A stretch of 46,005 nucleotides of DNA from Clostridia bacterium. Lineage in GTDB: Bacteria; Bacillota; Clostridia; Oscillospirales; Acutalibacteraceae. How positions within the stretch are numbered: the first letter of the stretch is position 1; each line of letters begins with the position of its first letter. The notes under the pieces are model-generated. The model was not told the origin of the DNA. It did not search any database and saw nothing but the letters and a program-made list of their open reading frames with translations. The stretch spans positions 1-46,005 of the forward strand of contig JAFTEL010000037.1 of assembly GCA_017453685.1 (NCBI GenBank). Reading direction: 5' to 3'. The translations under genes and the position numbers were made by a program. This document shows, in pieces, positions 1 through 7,538 of this stretch.

Positions 1-273
1 AACCCGTATTCGTGGAACATGGAGCTGCTGCCCTATGCCGACGGCAGCGGCTACGAGGCGCGGTTTTCAAAATGCGGCATCTGCACGCTGAGGAAAGAGC
101 TCGGGTTGTTTGAATATGTTCCCGCCATGTGCCGTCTGGATGATCCGATGACCGAGGCAGGCGGCGCGGCTGACTTCGTGCGCGAATACACGCTGGCCGG
201 CGGCGGTCCTTACTGCGACTGCGGGTACAGAAAAAAACAAGCAGGAATGGATCGGGAGGATTCAAACAGATAG
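1..273 (+). CDS. L-2-amino-thiazoline-4-carboxylic acid hydrolase-like protein, C-terminal part
   Basis: The frame is open from the first base, so the gene enters from outside the window and only its last 90 residues are visible; the ATG at 19 has no ribosome site and is probably internal. The fragment carries a cysteine-rich C-terminal half (CGIC, then MCRLDDP, then a closing YCDCGY), which resembles the end of the ATC-hydrolase family, where a Cys-x-x-Asp stretch is followed by a GD-x-CDF-like tail. Family members are small hydrolases named after thiazoline-ring opening; most have no known substrate. A strong hairpin follows directly, so this is the end of a transcription unit. The family call rests on pattern resemblance over a short fragment and is moderate. 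Confidence 0.5.
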   Translation, partial: NPYSWNMELLPYADGSGYEARFSKCGICTLRKELGLFEYVPAMCRLDDPMTEAGGAADFVREYTLAGGGPYCDCGYRKKQAGMDREDSNR

Positions 274-280
274 AATAAAG

Positions 281-308
281 CGGCGGCGAGCCATTCAGCT
301 CACCGCCG
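281..308. terminator. Bidirectional terminator hairpin
   Basis: CGGCGG-C-GAGC pairs with GCTC-A-CCGCCG around a 6-base loop. It sits between two convergent genes, followed by a T-rich stretch on the plus side and by CTTTATT on the minus side, so it can stop transcripts from both. Confidence 0.75.
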
Positions 309-335
309 TTCTTATTTGTAGGAAATATGAAAAGC

Positions 336-719
336 TCAAAGAAGCAGTTCCGAAACCATGTCTCCGTGTCTTGTTTCATCGTTTTTTACGCTCTCGATTT
401 CAGGGAAGCGCTCGATCAGCGGCTGATAATTCCGAGCCGCGCCGTATTCCCCGCGGGCGATCAGCGGATACAGCCTTTTTCTGCCGACGAGCCGGTAAAG
501 CAGCGTCAGCAGCACGGCGTTTCGCTTTTTCGGCGTCAGCGCGGTGTTCGTCAGTGCTTTGAACACGGCGGCATGGCGTCCCTCTTCCGACGCCAGCGTG
601 AGAAACACTTTTTTGTCGTTTTCTGCTTTTGCAGCTTTTGCCAGCGCCTGATACATCAGCACGGCGTCCAGCTCTCCCTGTTGTGCGCCAAGCAGCGTTT
701 TCTTCTCCTGTTCCGTCAT
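336..719 (-). CDS. Ferritin-like / rubrerythrin-type diiron protein
   Basis: A 127-residue all-helical protein with the ligand spacing of a ferritin-like diiron four-helix bundle: a first-helix Glu in QQGELDAVLMY, a second-helix E-x-x-H (EEGRHAAVF), a third-helix Glu and a C-terminal E-x-x-H (DETRHGDM). Such proteins reduce peroxide or oxidise iron at a two-iron centre in the cytoplasm. The C-terminal rubredoxin FeS4 domain of classical rubrerythrin is absent, so electrons must come from a partner; the flavodoxin encoded just upstream in the same operon is a natural candidate (inference). The start is supported by AGAGGA upstream of the ATG. It is the last gene of the leftward peroxide-defence operon and ends at the hairpin at 281-308. 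Confidence 0.8.
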   Translation of the reverse strand: MTEQEKKTLLGAQQGELDAVLMYQALAKAAKAENDKKVFLTLASEEGRHAAVFKALTNTALTPKKRNAVLLTLLYRLVGRKRLYPLIARGEYGAARNYQPLIERFPEIESVKNDETRHGDMVSELLL

Positions 720-758
720 TTCATCCGTCCTCTCTTTGCTGATCGAAGCGCGGAACGG

Positions 759-1181
759 TCAGGCCTCTTCTCCCGCAAGCGACGCCGCGAAAGCGCCCGC
801 GCGGCTGAGGTCTTCTTCGGTCGGTAAGCCCTTGTTGATAAAGATCCAGGAGGCGGCGCAGTGGAATTCCCGCCCACTGACGGGGATGTTGTTTTCTTCG
901 GCCGCTTTTTTGACGGCGCCGACTGTGGAGCGGCCGGTGGCGGAGGTGTTCATATTGACAATCTCCCCGATCCGGTCGCGGTTGCGGGATAAGAACGCTT
1001 TGATTTCGGGGTCAACGTCTGCCGCGTACATAGCGTTGATCAGAAACAGACGATCCGTTTTTTCCGTCAGATCGTTTGAAACATCCGCCGCAGGGATTCC
1101 AAGTGATTCTGAAACAGCTTCGGCCAGCTTTTTGGTATTTCCTTTTTTCGATTTGGTGTAATAGCGAATCGCGATGGTCAT
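759..1181 (-). CDS. Flavodoxin family protein
   Basis: A 140-residue protein beginning with the beta strand and phosphate-binding loop of flavodoxins (IRYYTKSKKGNTKKLAEAV), so FMN should bind at its N-terminus. The rest keeps an alternating alpha/beta pattern, though it is less typical than electron-transfer flavodoxins. The frame could open further upstream, but the ATG at 1181 is preceded by AAAAGGAGGG at good distance and lies just after the peroxidase stop codon, so this start is chosen. Expected role: low-potential electron carrier in the cytoplasm, possibly feeding the ferritin-like protein encoded downstream or acting as an oxidoreductase. The operon position under an OhrR-like regulator points to oxidative stress. 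Confidence 0.8.
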   Translation of the reverse strand: MTIAIRYYTKSKKGNTKKLAEAVSESLGIPAADVSNDLTEKTDRLFLINAMYAADVDPEIKAFLSRNRDRIGEIVNMNTSATGRSTVGAVKKAAEENNIPVSGREFHCAASWIFINKGLPTEEDLSRAGAFAASLAGEEA

Positions 1182-1198
1182 CAGAAACCCTCCTTTTG

Positions 1199-1666
1199 TT
1201 ATTTGTTCAGTTCCGCTTGGATCGCCTGCTCCAGCGATTCCGGCGTATCCGTCGGCGCGAAACGGGCGGCGACGCTGCCGTCCCTGCCGATCAGGAATTT
1301 CGTGAAGTTCCACTTGATGCGGCCGGACGCCTGACTTTTCAGGAAGGTATACAGCGGCGCCTCGTCCCTGCCGTTGACTTTGATCTTGGCAAAGCGGGGG
1401 AACTTGGTGTTGAAGCGCAGCGTGCAGAAGGAATTGATCTCTTCATCGCTGCCGGGCGCCTGAAACGCGAACTGGTTGCAGGGGAAATCCAGAATTTCAA
1501 AGCCCTGATCCGCGTAGGTCTCATACAGCTTTTCCAGCCCGTCATACTGGGGCGTGAAGCCGCAGCGCGTGGCGGTATTCACGATCAGCAGCACCTTGCC
1601 GCGGTAGGTCTCCAGCGAAACTTCGCTGCCTTTGTTGTCGGTTACGGTAAAATCATAGACGCTCAT
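1199..1666 (-). CDS. Glutathione peroxidase family protein (Cys-type, thioredoxin-dependent by analogy)
   Basis: A 155-residue thioredoxin-fold peroxidase. The peroxidatic Cys35 sits in NTATRCGFTPQY; the catalytic partners are Gln69 in the FPCNQF-x-x-Q region and Trp/Asn in WNFTKFL. The active-site codon is TGC, so it is a cysteine and not a selenocysteine enzyme. Cys81, in NSFCTLRF, lies where the resolving cysteine of thioredoxin-dependent non-animal GPx proteins is found, so thioredoxin rather than glutathione is the likely reductant (family knowledge plus inference). Its ATG overlaps the stop of the upstream regulator (ATGA), so the two are translationally coupled. It reduces organic or hydrogen peroxides in the cytoplasm. 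Confidence 0.92.
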   Translation of the reverse strand: MSVYDFTVTDNKGSEVSLETYRGKVLLIVNTATRCGFTPQYDGLEKLYETYADQGFEILDFPCNQFAFQAPGSDEEINSFCTLRFNTKFPRFAKIKVNGRDEAPLYTFLKSQASGRIKWNFTKFLIGRDGSVAARFAPTDTPESLEQAIQAELNK

Positions 1667-2118
1667 TTGGTTTTCTTCCTTTCCTGTTCTAAAATTTTAT
1701 ATAGCGTTTGATACAGCGACATGGCTTCTTCCGGCGTCAGGGCAAACTCTTTGGCGATGCTTTCCGGCACGCACAGCGCCTTTTCCTGCAGCGCGCGCCC
1801 GCTCTCCGTCAGCGTGATCACCAGCTTCCGCTCGTCCGCGCCGGAGCGTTCTTTGCGGATATAGCCCTTTTCCGTCAGCTTTTTCAGCAGCGGCGTCATG
1901 GTGTTGGATTGCAGGAATAATGCTTCGCACAAAAACTTTTCGTTGACTTCTCCCTCTTCCCACAGCACCATCATCACGATATACTGCGTATAGGTGAGGT
2001 TCAACTGATCCAGCAGCGGCTTATACCGCCGCGTGATGATATTGGAGACCGCATACAGCGGAAAGCAGAGCTGGTTTTTCAGCCGCAAGGCGGTATATTT
2101 CTCGTTTTGTTCGGTCAT
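1663..2118 (-). CDS. ohrR: MarR family organic-peroxide sensor, OhrR-like
   Basis: A 151-residue winged-helix repressor. The N-terminal segment LKNQLCFPLYAVS matches OhrR proteins, in which this cysteine (Cys18 here) is oxidised by organic peroxide and releases DNA; the YKPLLDQLNLTYTQY segment and the wing region ERSGADERKLVITLT also fit. The frame extends 16 codons further upstream, but those codons lie inside the promoter, and the ATG at 2118 has a GAGGTG ribosome site, so the shorter start is correct. It heads an operon with glutathione peroxidase, flavodoxin and ferritin-like genes and probably represses its own promoter. The usual partner Ohr is missing and GPx seems to take its place. 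Confidence 0.9.
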   Translation of the reverse strand: MTEQNEKYTALRLKNQLCFPLYAVSNIITRRYKPLLDQLNLTYTQYIVMMVLWEEGEVNEKFLCEALFLQSNTMTPLLKKLTEKGYIRKERSGADERKLVITLTESGRALQEKALCVPESIAKEFALTPEEAMSLYQTLYKILEQERKKTK

Positions 2119-2137
2119 TTCTTTCACCTCGCGTTCG

Positions 2138-2166
2138 ATTATATCGTACGCGATACGATTTGTCAA
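2138..2166 (-). promoter_or_regulatory. Consensus sigma-A promoter with OhrR-type operator in the spacer
   Basis: On the minus strand a perfect TTGACA (2161-2166), a 17-bp spacer and a perfect TATAAT (2138-2143) precede the regulator gene by about 20 bp. The spacer holds the inverted repeat ATCGTA-N5-TACGAT (2143-2159), which overlaps the -10 box. A strong promoter with an operator between the boxes fits repression until the sensor is oxidised. That OhrR binds this repeat is inference. Confidence 0.88.
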
Positions 2167-2211
2167 GTCTTTTTTTCAATTTTGTGTTGTTTGAATACGG
2201 AAAAATATTGG

Positions 2212-2263
2212 TTGATTTTTCGGCAGAACGATGTATAATATCGTTGTGTTAGCTTCTGCTAAC
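2212..2263 (+). promoter_or_regulatory. Promoter and GTTAG-N6-CTAAC palindrome upstream of ZIP transporter
   Basis: TTGATT (2212-2217), a 16-bp spacer and TATAAT (2234-2239) form a plausible promoter. GTTAGCttctGCTAAC follows at 2248-2263, at the expected transcription start, a normal place for a repressor operator. Two more copies with identical arms and spacing lie upstream of the next gene. Confidence 0.6.
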
Positions 2264-2372
2264 TCCTCTCGTTTTGAGAAACAGTTTCGCAAATCGTTAT
2301 GCTTGAATCTGTAACCCTTACCGATCCGATGGGGCGGCGATCAAAGGAACAGAAAGGCTGGTTTCACCGAAC

Positions 2373-3152
2373 ATGAAAACTGTGATCATCGGGCTTTTGA
2401 TCCCGTTTATCGGCACGGCCGCGGGCGCCGGCTGTGTGTTTTTCCTGCGCAAGAATCTGAAATTGTCCGTGCAGCGGGCGCTCACCGGCTTTGCGGCGGG
2501 CGTGATGGTAGCGGCCTCGATCTGGAGCCTGATCGTGCCCGCCATCGAGCAGAGCGAAGCCATGGGAAAATGGGCGTTCCTGCCCGCCTTTCTCGGCTTC
2601 TGGTTCGGCGTTTTGTTTTTGCTGCTGCTCGATCACATCATTCCGCATCTGCATAGAAGCGCGCAGCAGGCCGAGGGGCCGAAAAGCCGCCTGAACCGCA
2701 CCGCCATGATGGTGCTCGCCGTCACGCTGCACAACATCCCGGAGGGCATGGCAGTCGGCGTTGTTTATGCTGGTTTGCTGTCCGGTTCCTCGAACATCAC
2801 GGCGGGCGGCGCGCTGGCTTTGGCGCTGGGCATCGCGATCCAGAATTTCCCCGAGGGCGCGATCATCTCCATGCCGCTGTTCGCGGAAGGAAAGAGCAAG
2901 CCGAGATCGTTTTTGCTGGGCGTTCTTTCCGGCGCGGTGGAGCCGGTCTTCGGCGCGCTGACGGTGATCGTGGCGGGGCTCGTCGTGCCCGCGATGCCGT
3001 ACCTGCTGTCCTTCGCGGCGGGGGCGATGCTGTATGTGGTCGTGGAGGAGCTGATCCCCGAAATGAGCGCGGGGGAACATTCCAACGTCGGCGTGCTGTT
3101 TTTCGCCGTCGGGTTCAGTCTGATGATGGCGCTGGACGTGGCGTTGGGATAA
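2373..3152 (+). CDS. ZIP family divalent metal transporter
   Basis: A 259-residue membrane protein with about eight hydrophobic segments. The paired metal-binding motifs of the family are present: HNIPEG starting at His120 in the fourth helix and NFPEG starting at Asn158 in the fifth, plus EELIPE near the C-terminus. The loop between helices 3 and 4 contains a short His-containing stretch (HIIPHLHR). ZIP proteins move zinc, iron or manganese into the cytoplasm; which metal cannot be read from the sequence. The ribosome site is weak (AAAGG about 15 bases upstream), so the start is less certain than the frame. Transcription from the promoter at 2212-2239 is probably controlled by the palindrome at its start site. 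Confidence 0.9.
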   Translation: MKTVIIGLLIPFIGTAAGAGCVFFLRKNLKLSVQRALTGFAAGVMVAASIWSLIVPAIEQSEAMGKWAFLPAFLGFWFGVLFLLLLDHIIPHLHRSAQQAEGPKSRLNRTAMMVLAVTLHNIPEGMAVGVVYAGLLSGSSNITAGGALALALGIAIQNFPEGAIISMPLFAEGKSKPRSFLLGVLSGAVEPVFGALTVIVAGLVVPAMPYLLSFAAGAMLYVVVEELIPEMSAGEHSNVGVLFFAVGFSLMMALDVALG

Positions 3153-3220
3153 AAGCATCATGGAAGAGAAAAAGCAAAAGAAGTAAATTGATTTTTACGG
3201 TATTTTTTTTGTTTTTTCTC

Positions 3221-3273
3221 TTGACTATTTTATGAACAAGAATATAATATAATTTAAGTTAGGGATAGCTAAC
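3221..3273 (+). promoter_or_regulatory. Promoter with GTTAG-N6-CTAAC operator upstream of the phosphoesterase
   Basis: TTGACT (3221-3226), a 16-bp spacer and TATAAT (3243-3248) are followed at 3258-3273 by GTTAG-GGATAG-CTAAC. Placement relative to the -10 box is almost the same as at the ZIP gene, which argues for one common regulator. Confidence 0.65.
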
Positions 3274-3335
3274 CATTCCTGTCGACAGAGTGATATCTTG
3301 TCGGATCGTCATTCTGTTTCTTTTTTCTGATTTTG

Positions 3336-3351
3336 GTTAGCCGAAACTAAC
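3336..3351 (+). promoter_or_regulatory. Third GTTAG-N6-CTAAC palindrome
   Basis: GTTAG-CCGAAA-CTAAC lies between the promoter at 3221-3248 and the phosphoesterase start. Arms and 6-bp spacing equal the other two copies while the middle bases differ, as expected for a dimer-binding site. Confidence 0.6.
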
Positions 3352-3390
3352 GAACGCCGGAAGCCGGCGTCAATGAGAGGAGAAAAAGCC

Positions 3391-4614
3391 ATGAAACGAA
3401 CCAAAAAAGTCATCTCACTCGTCCTGTGTCTGGTATTAGGGGCGCTGCTGCTGGTGCCCGCGCTCGCTTCCATCACGGACGTTGACGTCTCCCGCCCCGC
3501 CAACGCGCACATTACGTTCAACAAGGACGGCAAGCTGAAAATTCTGCAGGTGGCCGATATTCAGGACGATGAAGTGATCGACCCCCTTGCCAAGCGATCG
3601 CTCAAGCGCGCCATCGAAGCCAGCGACCCCGATCTGATCATTCTCACCGGCGACAACATCGGCGGCTATTCCTGTGACACCAAAGCCGAAGCGCACACCG
3701 CGATCAAAAGCTATATGGACGTGTTCGAGAGCTATGGCATTCCGCTGGCGATGGTCTTCGGCAACCATGACGACGACCGCACGCCCTACACCAAGCTGGA
3801 GCAGATCGCACAGTATGAATCCTATAAGTGCTTCATCGGCTGCGCCGGCGTCGTGACGGACAAGACCGTGGGCGACAATTACACCATCAACGCCGGTACG
3901 TATAACATTCCCGTCTTTGAGTCGAAGAACAGCCAGAAGGTGCTGTTCAACATCTGGTGCTTCGATTCCGGCAACTACAACCCCGATGATTCCTACGGCG
4001 GCTACGGCTACGTGCTGCCGGATCAGATCGACTGGTACAAGGCGAAATCCGACGAGCTGAAGGCGGCCAACGGCGGCAAGGTCGTGCCGTCCATCGCGTT
4101 CCAGCATATTGTGCCGCCGCAGATCAAGTACGCGCTCAAAGAGGTGCCCGCCGGTACCGACGGCGCCGTGGCCTTTGCCGGCTCTTACTACACGCTGCCC
4201 GACGGCACCGATCTGACCACGAACTGGCTGGCCGAGGCGCCCTGCCCGCCCAACACCGATTTTGCGCCCGGCTATGCGCAGGTCGACGCCATGCTCGAAC
4301 AGGGCGACGTGAACGCCGTCTTCTTCGGACACGACCACATCAACGCCTACGTCGTGGATTACGAGGGGATCGACCTTGTTTCCTCCCCCGGCTGCACCTT
4401 CGCTTCCTATAACGACAGCCACCGCGGCTTCCGCGTGATCACCATCGACAAAAACGACCTGAGCACGTATGAGACCTATACCATGACCACGGAAGAGCTG
4501 CTCAGCGACAACGCGCTGTCTTACCTTGCCGTGAAGATCCGCTATTTCTTTGAACGGGTCGGCGATTTCTTCGAGGACCTCTGGGATCGGATCACGGTGT
4601 TTTTCGGAAAGTAA
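3391..4614 (+). CDS. Secreted calcineurin-like metallophosphoesterase
   Basis: A 407-residue protein starting with an N-terminal signal sequence (Lys/Arg-rich start, hydrophobic core, Ala-x-Ala-like end near residue 30). The metallophosphoesterase motifs follow in order: an Asp motif near ADIQDDE, GDN at 87-89, GNHD at 124-127, a His in AFQHIVPP and GHDH at 313-316. Together these hold two metal ions. The enzyme should hydrolyse phosphate esters outside the membrane; its substrate is unknown. The start is the ATG at 3391, preceded by GAGAGGAG, not the in-frame ATG six codons earlier. The C-terminal 40 residues are amphipathic and aromatic and may touch the membrane. Two palindromes upstream suggest regulation shared with the ZIP transporter. 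Confidence 0.9.
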   Translation: MKRTKKVISLVLCLVLGALLLVPALASITDVDVSRPANAHITFNKDGKLKILQVADIQDDEVIDPLAKRSLKRAIEASDPDLIILTGDNIGGYSCDTKAEAHTAIKSYMDVFESYGIPLAMVFGNHDDDRTPYTKLEQIAQYESYKCFIGCAGVVTDKTVGDNYTINAGTYNIPVFESKNSQKVLFNIWCFDSGNYNPDDSYGGYGYVLPDQIDWYKAKSDELKAANGGKVVPSIAFQHIVPPQIKYALKEVPAGTDGAVAFAGSYYTLPDGTDLTTNWLAEAPCPPNTDFAPGYAQVDAMLEQGDVNAVFFGHDHINAYVVDYEGIDLVSSPGCTFASYNDSHRGFRVITIDKNDLSTYETYTMTTEELLSDNALSYLAVKIRYFFERVGDFFEDLWDRITVFFGK

Positions 4615-4629
4615 TATCACGATAATAAT

Positions 4630-4673
4630 AAAAGAATGCTGCCCATACGGTAACGGACCGGCAGCATTCTTTT
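4630..4673 (+). terminator. Strong rho-independent terminator
   Basis: AAAAGAATGCTGCC pairs perfectly with GGCAGCATTCTTTT around a 16-base loop. The next gene begins within 20-40 bp, so some read-through or a promoter overlapping the hairpin must serve it. Confidence 0.85.
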
Positions 4674-4691
4674 GCCATTTATTCCATTCCA

Positions 4692-6599
4692 TTGAAATGG
4701 GGTCAGACGAAATTGAAAAAGCAAAAAAGCGGCAGAACGTATCTCTTTCCGTGGGTGCTTTTTACCGCAACGAGTTTTCTGTTTTACGTGGCGACGGCGT
4801 GGATCGGGTATTATCTCATCCTGCAGCAGTTCATGCTGATGAGCCGTTACTTTTCTTATTTGTATGTGTGGATCCTTTTGACGGAATACATCGCGCACCG
4901 CATCGAAACCGGCGAACTGCGCCCGCGGCGCGCGAAAGACAAGAAAGAAAAGACAAAGAAAAAATCGTTTCTCTTTTTGAAGCGGCATAAAACCGAACAG
5001 ACCGAAGACGACGCTCAACCGATCGAGACGGCTGACGAACCCGACGCACCGCAGGAGGACGAGGCAGACGCGGCGCTGTCGCGGCAGAAAGCCCTCAAAC
5101 GGCTGACGGTCGTTCACCTCGTCGTGCTGGCGCTGATTTTGGTTCGCTTCACGATGATACAGTTTCAGTCGTTCTATCTCGGCACCCTGTCGTCGGACAA
5201 CAGCTACAGCATGATCTTCATCGGCTTGAGCGTGCTGGCGGCCGCCGTTTATTTCATCGCGGGGAACTGGATGAAGGGGCTGGAAGAAAAGCCCGGCAGT
5301 TTTACGGCGCGCGGGCTGATCCTTTGCAGCGCCGCCGTCTACGGCGTTTCGGCGCTGTTCTTCGCGCTGAACGGCATCCTCAACATTCCGTGCCTGAAGG
5401 TGCTGGCGTGGATCATCCGGATCGCGATGCTGGCGGTGGTGCTGATGTTCCTCATCGGCGCGGCCAAGGGAATGATCAAAAAAGACCTGCTGCATACGTT
5501 CGATTATCTGTTCCTGCTGCGCTTTGCCAAAGGGGAAGAAAAAAAGAGCTTCGCCGATTTTTTAGAAGAGAACACCGGCCTTTCGGTCAAATCCCTGTGG
5601 AGCATCCGCTACGCGGTCGGGCTGCTGCCGACGGCGATCCTGTCGCTGTGCGCCGTGCTGCTGATCGCCTCCTGCTTTTACAAGGTCGACCCGCAGCAGC
5701 AGGCTGTCGTTTACCGGTTCGGCCGAATTCAGGAAGCCTCGCCCGTGGGCGCGGGACTGCACGTGAAGCTGCCGTGGCCGATCGACAAGGCCGATATCTA
5801 CGACACCAAGCGCGTCAAAGAGGTGCTGGTCGGTTACGAAAAACAGCAGTCGGCCGACAACCTCTGGACGCAGGCGCACGGCGGCGAGGAATACCAGCTG
5901 CTGCTGGGCAACGGCAACGAGCTGGTCTCCGTCAACATTAAGATCGCCTATACGATCGACGACCTGCGCCGCTACGTCACCGCCTACGCGTCGCCCGAGG
6001 ATATTCTGACCGCGAAGGCCTATGAGATCATTCTCAGCCGAACGGTCTCCACCGACCTCGACACCTTCCTGAGCGAAGACCGCAGCGGCCTGTCCGAATC
6101 GCTCGCGGAAGAACTGAACCGCTTCTGCGCGGAATCCGGCATCGGGCTGCACGTGGGAACGGTAACGCTCGAAAGCATCCACCCGCCCATCAACATCGCG
6201 GATGTCTATCAGGGCGTCGTCAGCGCGGGCGTGCAGAAAAACACGCTGATCATCAACGCCAAAGCGACCGAGGCGGAAAAGCTCGCGGCCGCCGAGCAGG
6301 AATCCGCCGAGCTGGTGCTCGCGGCCAAGCGGGATCAGACGGATCGACTGGCGGACGCGCATTACGAGATCGACGGTTTCTTAGCCGCTGCCGAGGCGTA
6401 CCGGAAGCACCCCGACGCCGTCACGCTGAGCAAATACCTCGACACGTTCCAGACCGTCGTTTCCGGCAACAAGGTCTACGTTTTCATCGGCGACCTCGAC
6501 CCGTCGGATTATCTGGTCGATTTTTCGGGGGCTCACACGGTCGTCAGCGGCTCCGATTTCGTGCAGGGCGGCGAAGCGGACAACAGCGAAGCGCAGTAA
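4692..6599 (+). CDS. HflK-like SPFH protein with a long polytopic N-terminal region
   Basis: A 635-residue protein. The first half (to about residue 330) has some eight hydrophobic segments interrupted by a charged Lys/Glu/Asp-rich loop (about 75-140). A further membrane helix leads into an SPFH (stomatin/prohibitin/HflK) domain beginning DPQQQAVVYRFGR, with the typical GLHVKLPWP. An Ala/Glu coiled coil (AKATEAEKLAAAEQESA) follows, then the HflK-like end. SPFH proteins form large membrane rings that organise membranes or regulate FtsH. Bacterial HflK normally has a single helix, so the multi-span front is unusual. TTG at 4713, with GGGG upstream, may be the true start since no ribosome site precedes the ATG at 4692. 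First gene of a three-SPFH operon. Confidence 0.85.
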   Translation: MKWGQTKLKKQKSGRTYLFPWVLFTATSFLFYVATAWIGYYLILQQFMLMSRYFSYLYVWILLTEYIAHRIETGELRPRRAKDKKEKTKKKSFLFLKRHKTEQTEDDAQPIETADEPDAPQEDEADAALSRQKALKRLTVVHLVVLALILVRFTMIQFQSFYLGTLSSDNSYSMIFIGLSVLAAAVYFIAGNWMKGLEEKPGSFTARGLILCSAAVYGVSALFFALNGILNIPCLKVLAWIIRIAMLAVVLMFLIGAAKGMIKKDLLHTFDYLFLLRFAKGEEKKSFADFLEENTGLSVKSLWSIRYAVGLLPTAILSLCAVLLIASCFYKVDPQQQAVVYRFGRIQEASPVGAGLHVKLPWPIDKADIYDTKRVKEVLVGYEKQQSADNLWTQAHGGEEYQLLLGNGNELVSVNIKIAYTIDDLRRYVTAYASPEDILTAKAYEIILSRTVSTDLDTFLSEDRSGLSESLAEELNRFCAESGIGLHVGTVTLESIHPPINIADVYQGVVSAGVQKNTLIINAKATEAEKLAAAEQESAELVLAAKRDQTDRLADAHYEIDGFLAAAEAYRKHPDAVTLSKYLDTFQTVVSGNKVYVFIGDLDPSDYLVDFSGAHTVVSGSDFVQGGEADNSEAQ

Positions 6600-6632
6600 C
6601 CTTTTGAAAAAGTGGGAAGGGAAAGAAAGATT

Positions 6633-7511
6633 ATGAAAAAATGGATCAAATGGGCGTCGGTGATTCTGCTCGCCGTCATCATTTTCGTTTACGGGTTCAG
6701 CTTTACGGTGCGGGAGGGCTCTTACGCCATCATTTCCCGCTTCGGCAGCGTGCGGAAGACCTGCACAAACGCGGGGCTTTATTTAAAGCTGCCCGCGCCG
6801 TTTGAAAAGGTGATCGTGTTCGACGCCAAGAGCCAGTACATGGATTCCGGCTACACGGAGACGCTGACCAACGACAAAAAGAATATCATCCTGCAAACCT
6901 ACGTCATCTGGCACGTCAGCGACCCGCTTCAGTTTTACCGGAGCGTGGGCGATATCAACAACGCCGCGACCTATCTCAACGACCTGACGTCCAACGTCAA
7001 AAACGGCGTGATGGGCAGCTATGAGCTTTCCGCTTTGGTCTCGACCGATCTGGACAATATCCGCATCGACGAAATCACCAAAGAGATGAAGGAGCGCATC
7101 GCCGAAAAGGCGCTGTCGGATTACGGCATCGCCGTGGAGGACGTGCGCATCAAGCGCATCGCGCTGCCGGAGGACAACCTGCAGAGCGTGCTCGATCAGA
7201 TGATCGCCGACCGCGAAAAGCAGGTGACCAAGCTGCTTTCGGAGGGACGGCGCGACGCCGCGCAGATCACCGCCGAAGCCGACGCGAAGGCGGCGCAAAT
7301 TGTTGCCGACGGCAAAAAAGAGGCCGCCAAGATCAACGCGGAAACCGAAAAGAAGATCGCCGCCATCTACGGCGAAGCCTATGACGCGAACGCTCAGCTG
7401 TTCGTCTACCTGAAAAAGCTCATCGCGCTGGAAAACGCGGTTTCCGCCGATACGGTCATCATCATGAACGCGGAGGATTCGGCCTTTGACATCCTCGAGT
7501 CGGATCATTGA
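6633..7511 (+). CDS. HflC-like SPFH membrane protein
   Basis: A 292-residue protein with one N-terminal helix (residues 4-24), then an SPFH domain starting VREGSYAIISRFGSVRKT and the GLYLKLPAPFEKV segment, then a long Ala/Lys/Glu coiled coil (AEADAKAAQIVADGKKEAAK) typical of HflC. The start is the ATG at 6633, behind GGAAGGG; an in-frame GTG at 6612 lacks a ribosome site. It should lie in the membrane with its bulk on the outer face and pair with the HflK-like neighbours. HflK/HflC modulate FtsH in E. coli; there is no FtsH gene in this window, so the partner may differ here. Confidence 0.88.
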   Translation: MKKWIKWASVILLAVIIFVYGFSFTVREGSYAIISRFGSVRKTCTNAGLYLKLPAPFEKVIVFDAKSQYMDSGYTETLTNDKKNIILQTYVIWHVSDPLQFYRSVGDINNAATYLNDLTSNVKNGVMGSYELSALVSTDLDNIRIDEITKEMKERIAEKALSDYGIAVEDVRIKRIALPEDNLQSVLDQMIADREKQVTKLLSEGRRDAAQITAEADAKAAQIVADGKKEAAKINAETEKKIAAIYGEAYDANAQLFVYLKKLIALENAVSADTVIIMNAEDSAFDILESDH

Positions 7512-7538
7512 CCGGCCTTGCCGATAGGAGAAAACAAG

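Noticed and set aside
1540..1570. Selenocysteine codon in the glutathione peroxidase active site
   Set aside because: The active-site codon reads TGC (Cys) on the coding strand.
2240..2372. Possible manganese or other metal riboswitch in the ZIP leader
   Set aside because: Apart from the GTTAG palindrome, no conserved riboswitch core or alternating terminator hairpin was visible.
3436..4692. Long open frame on the minus strand through the phosphoesterase gene
   Set aside because: Typical GC-driven shadow frame: repetitive Val/Gly/Asp composition, no ribosome site, no domain. The same applies to long antisense frames in the SPFH, ATPase, kinase and EssC genes.
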